This document shows, one piece after another, positions 17,845 through 25,135 of a DNA stretch of 64,000 bases. The stretch covers positions 310,001-374,000 of the forward strand of contig NZ_FNOH01000007.1 in assembly GCF_900106535.1 (NCBI RefSeq), in the 5' to 3' direction. Numbering within the stretch: position 1 is the stretch's first letter; each line of letters begins with the position of its first letter. The translations under genes were made by a program, and so were the position numbers. The notes under the pieces were generated by a model. The model had not been told where the DNA came from and did not search any database. It saw nothing but the letters and a program-made list of their open reading frames with translations. The DNA comes from Myxococcus xanthus. GTDB lineage: Bacteria > Myxococcota > Myxococcia > Myxococcales > Myxococcaceae.

Positions 17845-18198
17845 TCAGCCCCCGGCGAGCAGCGGGACGCCGACGAAGCGGGCCAGCACGAAGCCCGTCG
17901 TGACGCAGAAGGCCGCGCCGAAGCGCTCCAGGTCGAACCGGAACTTCCAGTCCCACAGCTTCACCTTCTGGAAGCCGGCCACGACGGCGCCCACGACGAA
18001 GGGGGCCAGCAATCCCACGGGCCACGCCAGCCACTCGTCGTCGATGAGGGGCTCGGCGGAGAGGGCCAGGCTGCCCGCCCCCAGCAGCACGCCCAGGCCC
18101 AGCAGGAGCATCAGCCCGGCGGCGCCGAAGCGGCTCTTGTCCGAGTAGGTCGCCAGAACGCCCCGCATCAGCTTGATAATCCCGTCGTCCTCCAGCAT
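17845..18198 (-). CDS. Small integral membrane protein, unknown
   Basis: A 117-residue protein with three hydrophobic stretches: GAAGLMLLLGLGVLLGAGSLAL, WPVGLLAPFVVGAVVAGF and the C-terminal FCVTTGFVLARFVGVPLLAGG. Between spans 2 and 3 is an amphipathic segment with Lys/Arg/Trp (KVKLWDWKFRFDLERFG), probably cytoplasmic. ATG 18198 (MLEDDGIIKLMRG) was chosen; the longer frame upstream is Pro/Arg-rich and unlike a real N-terminus. It is convergent with the preceding membrane gene (26-bp spacer) and divergent from the ABC transporter operon. No family recognised. Confidence 0.72.
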   Translation of the reverse strand: MLEDDGIIKLMRGVLATYSDKSRFGAAGLMLLLGLGVLLGAGSLALSAEPLIDDEWLAWPVGLLAPFVVGAVVAGFQKVKLWDWKFRFDLERFGAAFCVTTGFVLARFVGVPLLAGG

Positions 18199-18396
18199 GC
18201 CCCCATGTCTAAGACAGACGGGCAGGCGATGAAAACACGCGTCTGAAGCGTCACCAGGTTCTACTGGGTGGGACAAAGGCCGCGGGCCACGAGCCCCTCT
18301 CCGCGCGCAAAGCAGGCGAGCAGGCCATGAAGCCCTCAACGGGCCCTTTGCCTGCTCCCCCTTCCCACTTGCACCTACGTGCCTAGTTTGTGGTGG

Positions 18397-19296
18397 ATGC
18401 TGCGCGCCCTCCTAGGCCGATGGAGAAGTTCCCTGCGCCTGCTCCAGCCGGCGCATGTCGGTGCGGAGCGCGCGAAAATCAGTGTTGCCCGGTTGGACCA
18501 CGAGTACGCCAACAAGGTGGTCGCCTTGCAGAACGTGGACCTCAACGTCCGCTCGGGCGAATTCGTGTGCCTGCTGGGCCCGTCCGGCTGCGGCAAGTCC
18601 ACGCTGCTCTACGCGCTGGCGGGGCACGTGGTGCCCACGGGGGGCTCGGTGTCCATCGACCGGCATCCCATCCACGGGCCCGGGCCGGACCGGCTGCTGA
18701 TGTTCCAGGAGGCCGCCCTGTTCCCGTGGCTCACCGTGCGCGGCAACATCACCTTCGCGCTGGCCGCCCGGGGCGTGCCCCGCGCCGAGCGCCGCGAGCG
18801 GGCGGACACCTATATCCGGCGCGTGCAGTTGGGCGGCTTCGAGGACGCGCTGCCCCACCAACTCTCCGGCGGCATGAAGATGCGGGCCTCGCTCGCCCGG
18901 GCGCTGGCGGTGGACCCGGCCGTGCTGCTGATGGACGAGCCCTTCGGTTCGCTGGACGCGCAGACGCGCATCCACATGCAGGAGCTCCTCCAGTCCATCT
19001 GGGTGCGCACAGGCAAGACGGTGGTGTTCGTCACCCATGACGTCCATGAAGCGCTGATGCTGGGCACCCGCGTGGTGCTGATGGCGCCCCGGCCGGGACG
19101 CGTGGTGCGGGATTTGGAAGTCCACCTGCCCATGCCGCGCCAGCCGGAGGACGCGGCGCTCAATGAAATGGTGCGGCACGTCGGCGGCCTGCTGCGTGAG
19201 GTGGAGGGCCGCGCCCACACACGCTCGCTCCAGCCAGCGCCCACCCGGGCCCCCGCCCAGCCCGTGCTCCGTCCGCAGGTGATTCCCGGCCCGTAG
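18397..19296 (+). CDS. ABC transporter ATP-binding subunit (SsuB/TauB type)
   Basis: ATPase of an aliphatic-sulfonate/nitrate/taurine-type importer. Walker A is LLGPSGCGKSTLL, the Q-loop FQEAALFPWLTV, the signature LSGGMKMRASLARAL, Walker B VLLMDEPFGSLD, and the switch His is in VFVTHDVHEAL. The C-terminal ~60 residues after the ATPase core are Pro/Arg-rich. The start is uncertain: ATG 18397 or GTG 18379; neither has a good Shine-Dalgarno. The permease starts 9 bp after the stop and the binding protein follows, giving a complete importer operon. The Gln/Phe-Pro-Trp Q-loop style fits this subfamily, but the substrate cannot be deduced. Confidence 0.9.
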   Translation: MLRALLGRWRSSLRLLQPAHVGAERAKISVARLDHEYANKVVALQNVDLNVRSGEFVCLLGPSGCGKSTLLYALAGHVVPTGGSVSIDRHPIHGPGPDRLLMFQEAALFPWLTVRGNITFALAARGVPRAERRERADTYIRRVQLGGFEDALPHQLSGGMKMRASLARALAVDPAVLLMDEPFGSLDAQTRIHMQELLQSIWVRTGKTVVFVTHDVHEALMLGTRVVLMAPRPGRVVRDLEVHLPMPRQPEDAALNEMVRHVGGLLREVEGRAHTRSLQPAPTRAPAQPVLRPQVIPGP

Positions 19297-19305
19297 AGGT
19301 GCGTC

Positions 19306-20067
19306 ATGAAACACCATGCCCAGAAGCTGCTGGTGATTGCGTTGCTGATTGGCCTCTGGGAGCTGGTGGCCCGGATGGGCATCTGGTCTCCCCACCTCCT
19401 GCCCCGGCCCCTGACGGTGGCCCAGAGCCTGGTGGCCATGGTCACCGACGGGCGACTGGTGGGCGCGGCGGGGCGCTCCCTGGGGCGGCTGCTGCGCGCC
19501 TACCTGATGTCAGTGGCCCTGGGTGTCCCCCTGGGCCTGCTGATTTCCCGCATCCCCTTCTTCCGCAACGCGGTGAAGCCGGTGGTGATGGGGCTCCAGG
19601 CGCTGCCGTCCATCTGCTGGCTGCCGCTGGCGCTGCTGTGGTTCGGGCTGACGGACGGCGCCATCCTCTTCGTCGTCGTCATGGGCAGCGTGCTGGGTAT
19701 CGCCATCGCCACCGAGGACAGCGTCAACGGCGTGGACCCGCAGCTCACCCGCGTGGCCAGCACCCTGGGCGTGCGAGGCCTGCGCTTCCAGTTCGGCGTG
19801 CTGCTACCCGCGGCCCTGCCCGGCATCGTCACCGGCCTGAAGCTGGGATGGAGCTTCGCCTGGCGCGCGCTGCTGGCCGGTGAGCTGCTCTTCGTCTCCG
19901 GCGGCCTGGGGCAGTTGCTCACGGTGGGCCGCGAGTTGATGGACGTGCCCCAGGTCATGGCCGTCATGGTGGCCATCGTCATCATCGGCACCGCGGTGGA
20001 CCGTGTCCTCTTCCAGACGGTGGAGGTGCGGCTGCGGCGGCGGTGGGGGCTGACGGCGACGACGTGA
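19306..20067 (+). CDS. ABC transporter permease (SsuC/TauC type)
   Basis: A 253-residue permease with about six membrane segments. The N-terminal span is LLVIALLIGLWELVARMGIW, and the late span is VMAVMVAIVIIGTAVDRVLF. The cytoplasmic EAA loop is ASTLGVRGLRFQFGVLLPAALPGIVTGLKLG (described in two halves: ASTLGVRG and LLPAALPGIVTGLKLG), which docks to the ATPase. It starts 9 bp after the ATPase gene and precedes the lipoprotein binding component by 79 bp. Together they form a single importer for an anionic organic or inorganic nutrient such as a sulfonate, nitrate or a related compound. Confidence 0.92.
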   Translation: MKHHAQKLLVIALLIGLWELVARMGIWSPHLLPRPLTVAQSLVAMVTDGRLVGAAGRSLGRLLRAYLMSVALGVPLGLLISRIPFFRNAVKPVVMGLQALPSICWLPLALLWFGLTDGAILFVVVMGSVLGIAIATEDSVNGVDPQLTRVASTLGVRGLRFQFGVLLPAALPGIVTGLKLGWSFAWRALLAGELLFVSGGLGQLLTVGRELMDVPQVMAVMVAIVIIGTAVDRVLFQTVEVRLRRRWGLTATT

Positions 20068-20146
20068 GGCCCACGGCCGTGTGGCGCCTGACGCTTGGAT
20101 TCGGCGGGCGTTGAAATCCCGCCGCCGCGTCACACCTTCAGCGGCC

Positions 20147-21157
20147 ATGCGTGTCTTCCACTCCCTGTTGCCTGTCGTGGTCGCTGGACTGGCGGTGCTC
20201 GGCGCGGGCTGCAAGCGCGAGTCCGCCGCGCGCGGCCCGGACGCGCCGCTGCGCCTGGGCTTCTTCCCCAACATCACCCACGCCCAGGCCCTGGTGGGCA
20301 ACGCGGAGGGCACGTTCGCCTCGCAGCCGGGTGTGGGCCGCCTGGAGGTGATGCAGTTCAACGCGGGCCCCGCCGCCATGGAGGCGCTGGTGGCCGGTTC
20401 ACTGGACGTGTCCTACGTGGGCAGCGGTCCGGCCATCAACACGTTCCTCAAGGCCGGGCGCGAGCTGCGCGTCATCGCAGGCGCGGTGAACAACGGCGCG
20501 GTGCTGGTGGTGCGCACGGTGAAGACGCCCGCGGAGCTCAAGGGCAAGAAGCTGGCGTCGCCGCAGCTGGGCAACACGCAGGACATCGCCCTGCGCTACT
20601 GGCTCAAGCAGCAAGGGCTGACGACGCACCTGGACGGCACCGGGGACGTGCAGATCTTCCCGCTGAGCAACCCGGACATCCTGGGCCAGTTCCTGCGCGG
20701 CGGCATTGAGGGCGCCTGGGTGCCGGAGCCCTGGGGCGCGCGCCTGGTGGCCGAGGGCAAGGGCCGCATCCTGGTGAATGAGAAGGACTTGTGGCCCGGT
20801 GGGCGCTTTCCCACCACGGTGCTGGTGACGACACGACAGGTGCTGGAGACGCAGCGCCCGCGCGTGGTCGCCCTGCTGCGCGCGCACGTGCGACTCACCG
20901 AGCGCTGGCAGGAGGACCCGGCCGGCTTCACCACCGCGGCCAACGTCGCCTTCGGCCGCCTCACGAGCAAGCCCCTGCCCGCCGGCATCCTCCAGCAGGC
21001 CTTCTCCCGGCTGGAGCCCAGCCTGGACCCGGTGCCGCAGGCGCTCGCCACCGCGGCCGAGCACGCGAAGACGCTGGGCTTCATCACCGACGCCAACATC
21101 GACGGGCTGGTGGACCTGAGCCTCCTGGACGAGGCACAGGCGGGCGCCGCGAAGTGA
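20147..21157 (+). CDS. ABC transporter substrate-binding lipoprotein (SsuA/NMT1-like)
   Basis: A 336-residue periplasmic binding component anchored as a lipoprotein: signal sequence MRVFHSLLPVVVAGLAVLGAGC with lipobox LGAGC. The mature part follows the SsuA/NrtA/NMT1 pattern: LRLGFFPNITHAQALVGNAEG, MEALVAGSLDVSYVGSGPAIN, KKLASPQLGNTQDIALRYWL and GIEGAWVPEPWGARLV. This family binds sulfonates, nitrate, taurine, riboflavin-type or pyrimidine ligands; the ligand here is not predictable. ATG 20147 is fixed by the signal peptide. It is the third gene of the importer operon and is followed 58 bp later by a HAD phosphatase that may share the transcript. Confidence 0.9.
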   Translation: MRVFHSLLPVVVAGLAVLGAGCKRESAARGPDAPLRLGFFPNITHAQALVGNAEGTFASQPGVGRLEVMQFNAGPAAMEALVAGSLDVSYVGSGPAINTFLKAGRELRVIAGAVNNGAVLVVRTVKTPAELKGKKLASPQLGNTQDIALRYWLKQQGLTTHLDGTGDVQIFPLSNPDILGQFLRGGIEGAWVPEPWGARLVAEGKGRILVNEKDLWPGGRFPTTVLVTTRQVLETQRPRVVALLRAHVRLTERWQEDPAGFTTAANVAFGRLTSKPLPAGILQQAFSRLEPSLDPVPQALATAAEHAKTLGFITDANIDGLVDLSLLDEAQAGAAK

Positions 21158-21215
21158 TGACGATGGAACACAGCTCGGGTGACGTGGGCTCGAGGCCGGG
21201 GGAGGATGCGCACCC

Positions 21216-21986
21216 ATGAAGATGGAGCGTGTAGAGGAGACGCTGGAGCGCATCCGGTTGGAGGCCGAGCGTGCCCCCGGCGGGGTGCTGGCCTTCGACG
21301 GCGATGGCACGCTGTGGAGCGGAGACGTCGGAGACGACCTGTTCCTGGCCCTGCTGGAGCACGGCGACATCCGCCCGGAAGCGCACGCCGCCCTGGAGCG
21401 GCTGGCCACCGCACATGGCTTCGAGAAAAGCCTGCCCGCGCGCGAGCTGGCACACCAGCTCTTCGCCGCCTTCGAGGCGGGGCGGATTCCGGAGAAGGAC
21501 ATCTACGAGATGGTGGCGTGGCTCTTCGCCGGTTGGCGCGTGGACGCGGTGCGCGCCTTCGCGAAGGACGTGGTGGCCCGCCACGCAGTCAAACAGCGCA
21601 TCCACCCGGAGAGCCGCCGCGTCGTCGAGTGGGCCCGCGGCCAGGGCATCCCCTGCTACGTGGTCAGCGCCTCGCCGCTCGCCGTCGTGGAGGCCGCCGT
21701 TCATGAAGTGGGGCTGGACCCCTTGAATGTGCTGGCCTGCACGCCGCGCACGGAGGATGGGACGGTGCTGGCCGGCATCATCGAGCCCATTCCCTACGCG
21801 GCCGGGAAGGTGCATTGCCTGCGCTCGCGCACGTCCCAGCCGCTCTACGCCGCCTTCGGGGACAACGTGTTCGACCTGGAGTTGCTGGCGGCCTCCCGCG
21901 TGCCGGTAGCCATCCGGCCCAAGCCGCGGCTCCGGGCGAGGGCAGCGGAACTGCCCTCGCTCGTCCAACTCCACCCGGAGGACTGA
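21216..21986 (+). CDS. HAD-superfamily IB phosphatase (phosphoserine phosphatase-like)
   Basis: A 256-residue cytoplasmic HAD-IB phosphatase. Motif I is LAFDGDGTLWSGD (nucleophile and acid Asp, residues ~26-34), motif II is CYVVSASPLAVVEAA, and motif III/IV is YAAFGDNVFDLELLAAS. The helical cap is inserted after motif I. The closest recognised relatives are SerB-type phosphatases acting on small phosphomonoesters, but the Trp after DGDGTL and the cap differ from true SerB, so the substrate is left open. It follows the ABC importer by 58 bp; a metabolic link is possible. It is convergent with the next gene with only 6 bp between. Confidence 0.85.
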   Translation: MKMERVEETLERIRLEAERAPGGVLAFDGDGTLWSGDVGDDLFLALLEHGDIRPEAHAALERLATAHGFEKSLPARELAHQLFAAFEAGRIPEKDIYEMVAWLFAGWRVDAVRAFAKDVVARHAVKQRIHPESRRVVEWARGQGIPCYVVSASPLAVVEAAVHEVGLDPLNVLACTPRTEDGTVLAGIIEPIPYAAGKVHCLRSRTSQPLYAAFGDNVFDLELLAASRVPVAIRPKPRLRARAAELPSLVQLHPED

Positions 21987-21992
21987 AGCGCG

Positions 21993-22484
21993 TCAGTCCT
22001 TCGGCTGCACCTCGCCGGCGAGCGCCAGCGCCACGTTCTCCGTGGTGTTCTCCACCTGGTAGACGGCCACCACATGCTGGCCCTTCTCCGGCTGCTTGCG
22101 GATGCGCAGCGCGCTCAGGTCCAGGGGCACCACGGCGCCGGGCTCCGTCTCCAGGTAGAGCATCTGCCCGTTGAGCTTCAGCACCTTGCCGGACAGGCGC
22201 TTCATCTCCTCCTGGTCCGGCGTCACCTCGCGGATGGGCATGCCCACGCCATTGGCCTGAGGGCCCACGCGCAGGTTGCGCTGACTGCCACTGCTGGAGC
22301 GATCAATGGACATGGTCGCGCCGAAGTTGGTGAAGTTCCGGTCCCGGCCCTCCTGTCTGGGCACATTGCCAGCGCCGGAGCCGTCATTCGGGATGTTGAC
22401 GGGTTCACGGGCCAGGACAGCCACCGGTACCATCAGCGCCGCCACGGCGGCGGCCCTCCAGTTCCCAGCGTGCATTCGTTTCAT
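21993..22484 (-). CDS. Small secreted protein, unknown
   Basis: A 163-residue exported protein with signal peptide MKRMHAGNWRAAAVAALMVPVAVLA. The mature N-terminal half is Asn/Gly/Ser/Arg-rich and probably disordered (NIPNDGSGAGNVPRQEGRDRN). The C-terminal half is a small beta domain (GKVLKLNGQMLYLETEPGAVVPLDL; HVVAVYQVENTTENVALAL), similar in style to OB- or SH3-like periplasmic folds. ATG 22484 has a very strong GGAGGAGGA five bases upstream. No cysteines, no catalytic motif seen. Family not recognised. Confidence 0.78.
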   Translation of the reverse strand: MKRMHAGNWRAAAVAALMVPVAVLAREPVNIPNDGSGAGNVPRQEGRDRNFTNFGATMSIDRSSSGSQRNLRVGPQANGVGMPIREVTPDQEEMKRLSGKVLKLNGQMLYLETEPGAVVPLDLSALRIRKQPEKGQHVVAVYQVENTTENVALALAGEVQPKD

Positions 22485-22681
22485 GGGTCCTCCTCCTGGA
22501 GGGGCCGTGAGCCCCCCGTTGCCGACAAGCTAGGCCCTGACCCGAGGCCCCAGCCCTGTGGACTGAACGTTCCGTTGCACCAAGGGCCGTGCGCCATGCG
22601 GCGCGCCGGGCCCACGAGCGGACCTGCTGGCCAGGTCCGAAGCCGACGCGCGGGTTCCAGGCAGGCGGACGGGCCAGGCCC

Positions 22682-23272
22682 TCAACCGTCGGCCCGCCCC
22701 TTGAGACTCAAGGCGCGAAGGCGGGTGTTCGCCTCCCGCCGGCTCTCAAGGGAGAGCGCCGGGCGCTGCAGGATTCGCAGGTAGACCTGGTAGCGGCGCC
22801 GGGCCGCGGCCCTCGCGCCCGCCCGTTCCTCCAGCTGGCCCAACCGGAAGTTCGCATCCGCGATGAGGCCCCGTGCCCACCGGACGCCTTCACCACACTC
22901 GCGAGTGCCCATCACCTCCGGCTTCTGCCGGGCCAGGGACAGGAAGAGCTTCCGGGCGTCGTCCGCGTTCCCGCGCGCCATGAGCGCGTTCGCCAGCCCC
23001 CACCGCCCCAGCGGGCAACGCGGCACGCTTTCGAGCACTTTCAGGTAGAGGCGTGACGCCTTGGAGTACTTCCTCTGCTCGTACCAGGCATCCGCCTGAC
23101 GGACGTGCAGCCAGTGGTCGTCGGAAGTGCCTTGCAGGGACTCGGAGATGAGTTGATCCAACTCACTCCACTGCTGCGCGGAGAAGAGCGCGTCGATTCG
23201 CTTGCTGATACGGCGTTTTTCAGCGTCACTGAGCGTGTCTTGTCTTTTCTTCACGAGGCCCCCCTGACTCAT
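22682..23272 (-). CDS. TPR-type helical protein coupled to upstream lipoprotein
   Basis: A 196-residue, charged helical protein. Repeated helix pairs (HWLHVRQADAWYEQRKYSKASRLYLKVLES and CPLGRWGLANALMARGNADDARKLFLSLA, each split here only for description) follow the tetratricopeptide pattern with Trp/Ala/Tyr at packing positions. TPRs mediate protein-protein contacts. The ATG at 23272 overlaps the TGA of the upstream lipoprotein (ATGA), so the two are translationally coupled and probably work together. No signal peptide, hence cytoplasmic, unless it acts with the lipoprotein through a membrane partner. The long upstream in-frame extension is only an antisense-like shadow of the lipoprotein gene. 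Confidence 0.78.
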   Translation of the reverse strand: MSQGGLVKKRQDTLSDAEKRRISKRIDALFSAQQWSELDQLISESLQGTSDDHWLHVRQADAWYEQRKYSKASRLYLKVLESVPRCPLGRWGLANALMARGNADDARKLFLSLARQKPEVMGTRECGEGVRWARGLIADANFRLGQLEERAGARAAARRRYQVYLRILQRPALSLESRREANTRLRALSLKGRADG

Positions 23273-23838
23273 TTCTTCGCGGACTCTTTCTTCCGCCGGT
23301 CCTCTTCCCTCTTGATCCGCTCCTCCTCCTTCTTCAGCCGCGCTTCTTCTTTCTGTCGCTTCTCTTCCTCCTTCTTCCGCTTCGCTTCTTCCTTCTTCTC
23401 CTTGTTGCTGTCGTCCGCGCCGTGGCTGAAGCGCATGCGGTCGTCCTTCTTCTCCTTGCCGCCCGAGCGCGTCTTCGTGTGCTTGTCCCAGGTGGACGAC
23501 CGCTTCCCCTTCGTGTGCTCCGCGGCCAGCATCCAACGGGCCCCCGGCAGCATCGTGGGGCTCAGGGACAGGACTGACCGGGGGACTTCGGAGCAGGCGG
23601 CAGGAGACGCCTCGCAGTAGGCACCGGCAGCCAGGGTCGTCGTCCCCACCACGGCGCTGACCGTGGCGCCCACGGGAGCTCCGACGACGGCGTCCGTCAT
23701 GGCGCCCGCCGCCCACCTGCCTCCATTCCCCCAACGGACCGTGGACGTCGCGTCCCCAGAGGAGGCTTGCGTGCAGCCCCCCAGTGCACCCAGCAACACC
23801 AGACAGGTGATGCGCATCACGTTTTTCGTATCGAGCAT
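23269..23838 (-). CDS. Lipoprotein with Lys/Glu coiled-coil tail
   Basis: A 189-residue lipoprotein: signal peptide with lipobox LLGALGGC near residues 15-22. Next comes a small-residue-rich Ala/Gly/Val segment (TDAVVGAPVGATVSAVVGTTT), resembling a glycine-zipper that can insert into or pack on membranes. The last ~60 residues are almost pure Lys/Glu/Arg (KKEEAKRKKEEEKRQKEEAR), certain to be a long single helix or coiled coil. It could span the periplasm and contact peptidoglycan or an inner-membrane partner; that is inference. It is coupled by a 4-base ATGA overlap to the TPR gene. The start may also be ATG at 23817, giving a tighter signal peptide. Confidence 0.8.
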   Translation of the reverse strand: MLDTKNVMRITCLVLLGALGGCTQASSGDATSTVRWGNGGRWAAGAMTDAVVGAPVGATVSAVVGTTTLAAGAYCEASPAACSEVPRSVLSLSPTMLPGARWMLAAEHTKGKRSSTWDKHTKTRSGGKEKKDDRMRFSHGADDSNKEKKEEAKRKKEEEKRQKEEARLKKEEERIKREEDRRKKESAKK

Positions 23839-24156
23839 GGTGTGTCTTTGAAGCCTGAAGTGACGTTGACGACGCGGCTTCCCCCTGGTCCATACAAGCG
23901 CCTGGTTTCAACCCTGCCCAATTCACTATCATTGCGTCAAGCTTTATCCCTGAGTAACATTCAATGACACATCGGCATCCCTTGCGCCGTCGTGGTCCGC
24001 GCGGGAGGGGCCCGGTCCTCCAGGGAGGACCGTCCAATATTCAGCCGGTCCTCACCGGGTGCATCCTCTCTCCTGGAGCGATTCAGGTTAGGGTGCGCCG
24101 TCCTGCACGGACCCCTTTCCCGCCGCCCTCATGGCGGCAACACGCAGAGGCCGCAC
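23839..24156. promoter_or_regulatory. Divergent intergenic region (318 bp)
   Basis: The spacer between the divergent lipoprotein and NYN genes is A/T-richer than the surroundings around 23920-23965 (including TTTATCCCTGAGTAACATTCAATGAC), as expected for divergent promoters. I see no convincing sigma-54 or -35/-10 match, no hairpin terminator and no small gene. Confidence 0.4.
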
Positions 24157-25119
24157 GTGAACGGTCGCAACGCTGAGCACCGCATCGCCCTCTTCATCGA
24201 TTTCGAGAACCTCGTCACCAACACGGGCATCAGCTCCGCGAGCTTCGACCTGCAGCCCTCGCTCGACCGGCTGCTGGAGAAGGGCAAGGTCGTCTTCCGC
24301 CGCGCCTACTGCGACTGGTCCCGCTTCGCCGAGGCCAAAATCCGGCTGCACGAGTTCGGCGTGGAGCTCATCGACGTGCCGCCCTCCACGCGCGCCGGCA
24401 AGAATGGCGCGGACATGCGCCTGGTCATCGACGCGCTGGAGCTGTGCTACGCGCGCGAGAGCATCGATACCTTCGTCATCGGCTCCGGGGACAGCGACTT
24501 CTGCCCGCTGGCCTACAAGCTGCGTGAGAACGGGCGCACCGTCATCGGGCTCGCAGTGAAGGAGTCCACGTCGCCGCTCTTCGTGAAGGCCTGCGACGAA
24601 TTCATCTACCTGCGCCCGCGCCAGTCACGCTCCGACAAGGGCGACAAGGAGAAGGGCCGGCAGAGCGTGTCCGCCGAGGAGGCGGGACACGGCAAGCGTG
24701 GCGGCCGCCAGGGGCGCGACGAGAAGGGCCGGGGAGACAAGGAGAAGACACCGCAGGGTGGCGGCAAGTCCCAGCCGAAGACGGAGGTGCCGGACATCGC
24801 CCGCGAGGTGGTGCAGAGCATGCTGGCGCGCGCCACCGGGCCGGTGAACCCGTCGCTCATCAAGGAAGCCATCGTCCGCAAGGAGCCCGACTTCGACGAG
24901 CGCGAGCACGGCTTCTCCACCTTCGCCCGGCTGCTGGCCGCGCTGGAGCAGCAAGGGCTGCTGCGCCGCATCCAGCAGGGCCGCCAGTGGTACGTGGTGG
25001 CGGCGGACTTCGACGTCGGCGGGGGCGACACCAAGGGCAAGAAGCGCGGCCCCGCGCACGCCGCCGAGGAAGACGACGAGCTGGAGTCCTACCCGGACCC
25101 GGACGAAGACGAGGGCTGA
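24157..25119 (+). CDS. NYN-domain (LabA/DUF88) protein with C-terminal OST-HTH/LOTUS-like domain
   Basis: A 320-residue protein. Residues ~8-150 form a NYN/PIN-like domain: IALFIDFENLV (first acidic residue), KNGADMRLVIDALEL and FVIGSGDSDFCPLAYKL, the acidic set typical of metal-dependent NYN ribonucleases. A basic, Gly/Lys/Asp-rich linker (~155-210) follows. The C-terminal domain (AREVVQSMLARATGPVNPSLIKEAI...) has the winged-helix layout of OST-HTH/LOTUS domains, which bind RNA or partner proteins. The tail is acidic (EEDDELESYPDPDEDEG). GTG 24157 has AGAGG upstream and fits the domain start. Likely an RNA-processing or RNA-binding enzyme; the target is unknown. Confidence 0.87.
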   Translation: MNGRNAEHRIALFIDFENLVTNTGISSASFDLQPSLDRLLEKGKVVFRRAYCDWSRFAEAKIRLHEFGVELIDVPPSTRAGKNGADMRLVIDALELCYARESIDTFVIGSGDSDFCPLAYKLRENGRTVIGLAVKESTSPLFVKACDEFIYLRPRQSRSDKGDKEKGRQSVSAEEAGHGKRGGRQGRDEKGRGDKEKTPQGGGKSQPKTEVPDIAREVVQSMLARATGPVNPSLIKEAIVRKEPDFDEREHGFSTFARLLAALEQQGLLRRIQQGRQWYVVAADFDVGGGDTKGKKRGPAHAAEEDDELESYPDPDEDEG

Positions 25120-25135
25120 GCCCCCGTCCCCGCGA

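Noticed and set aside
23273-24037. In-frame N-terminal extension of the TPR gene
   Set aside because: The extension is an alternate-frame reading of the upstream lipoprotein gene; the ATGA overlap at 23269-23272 marks the real start.
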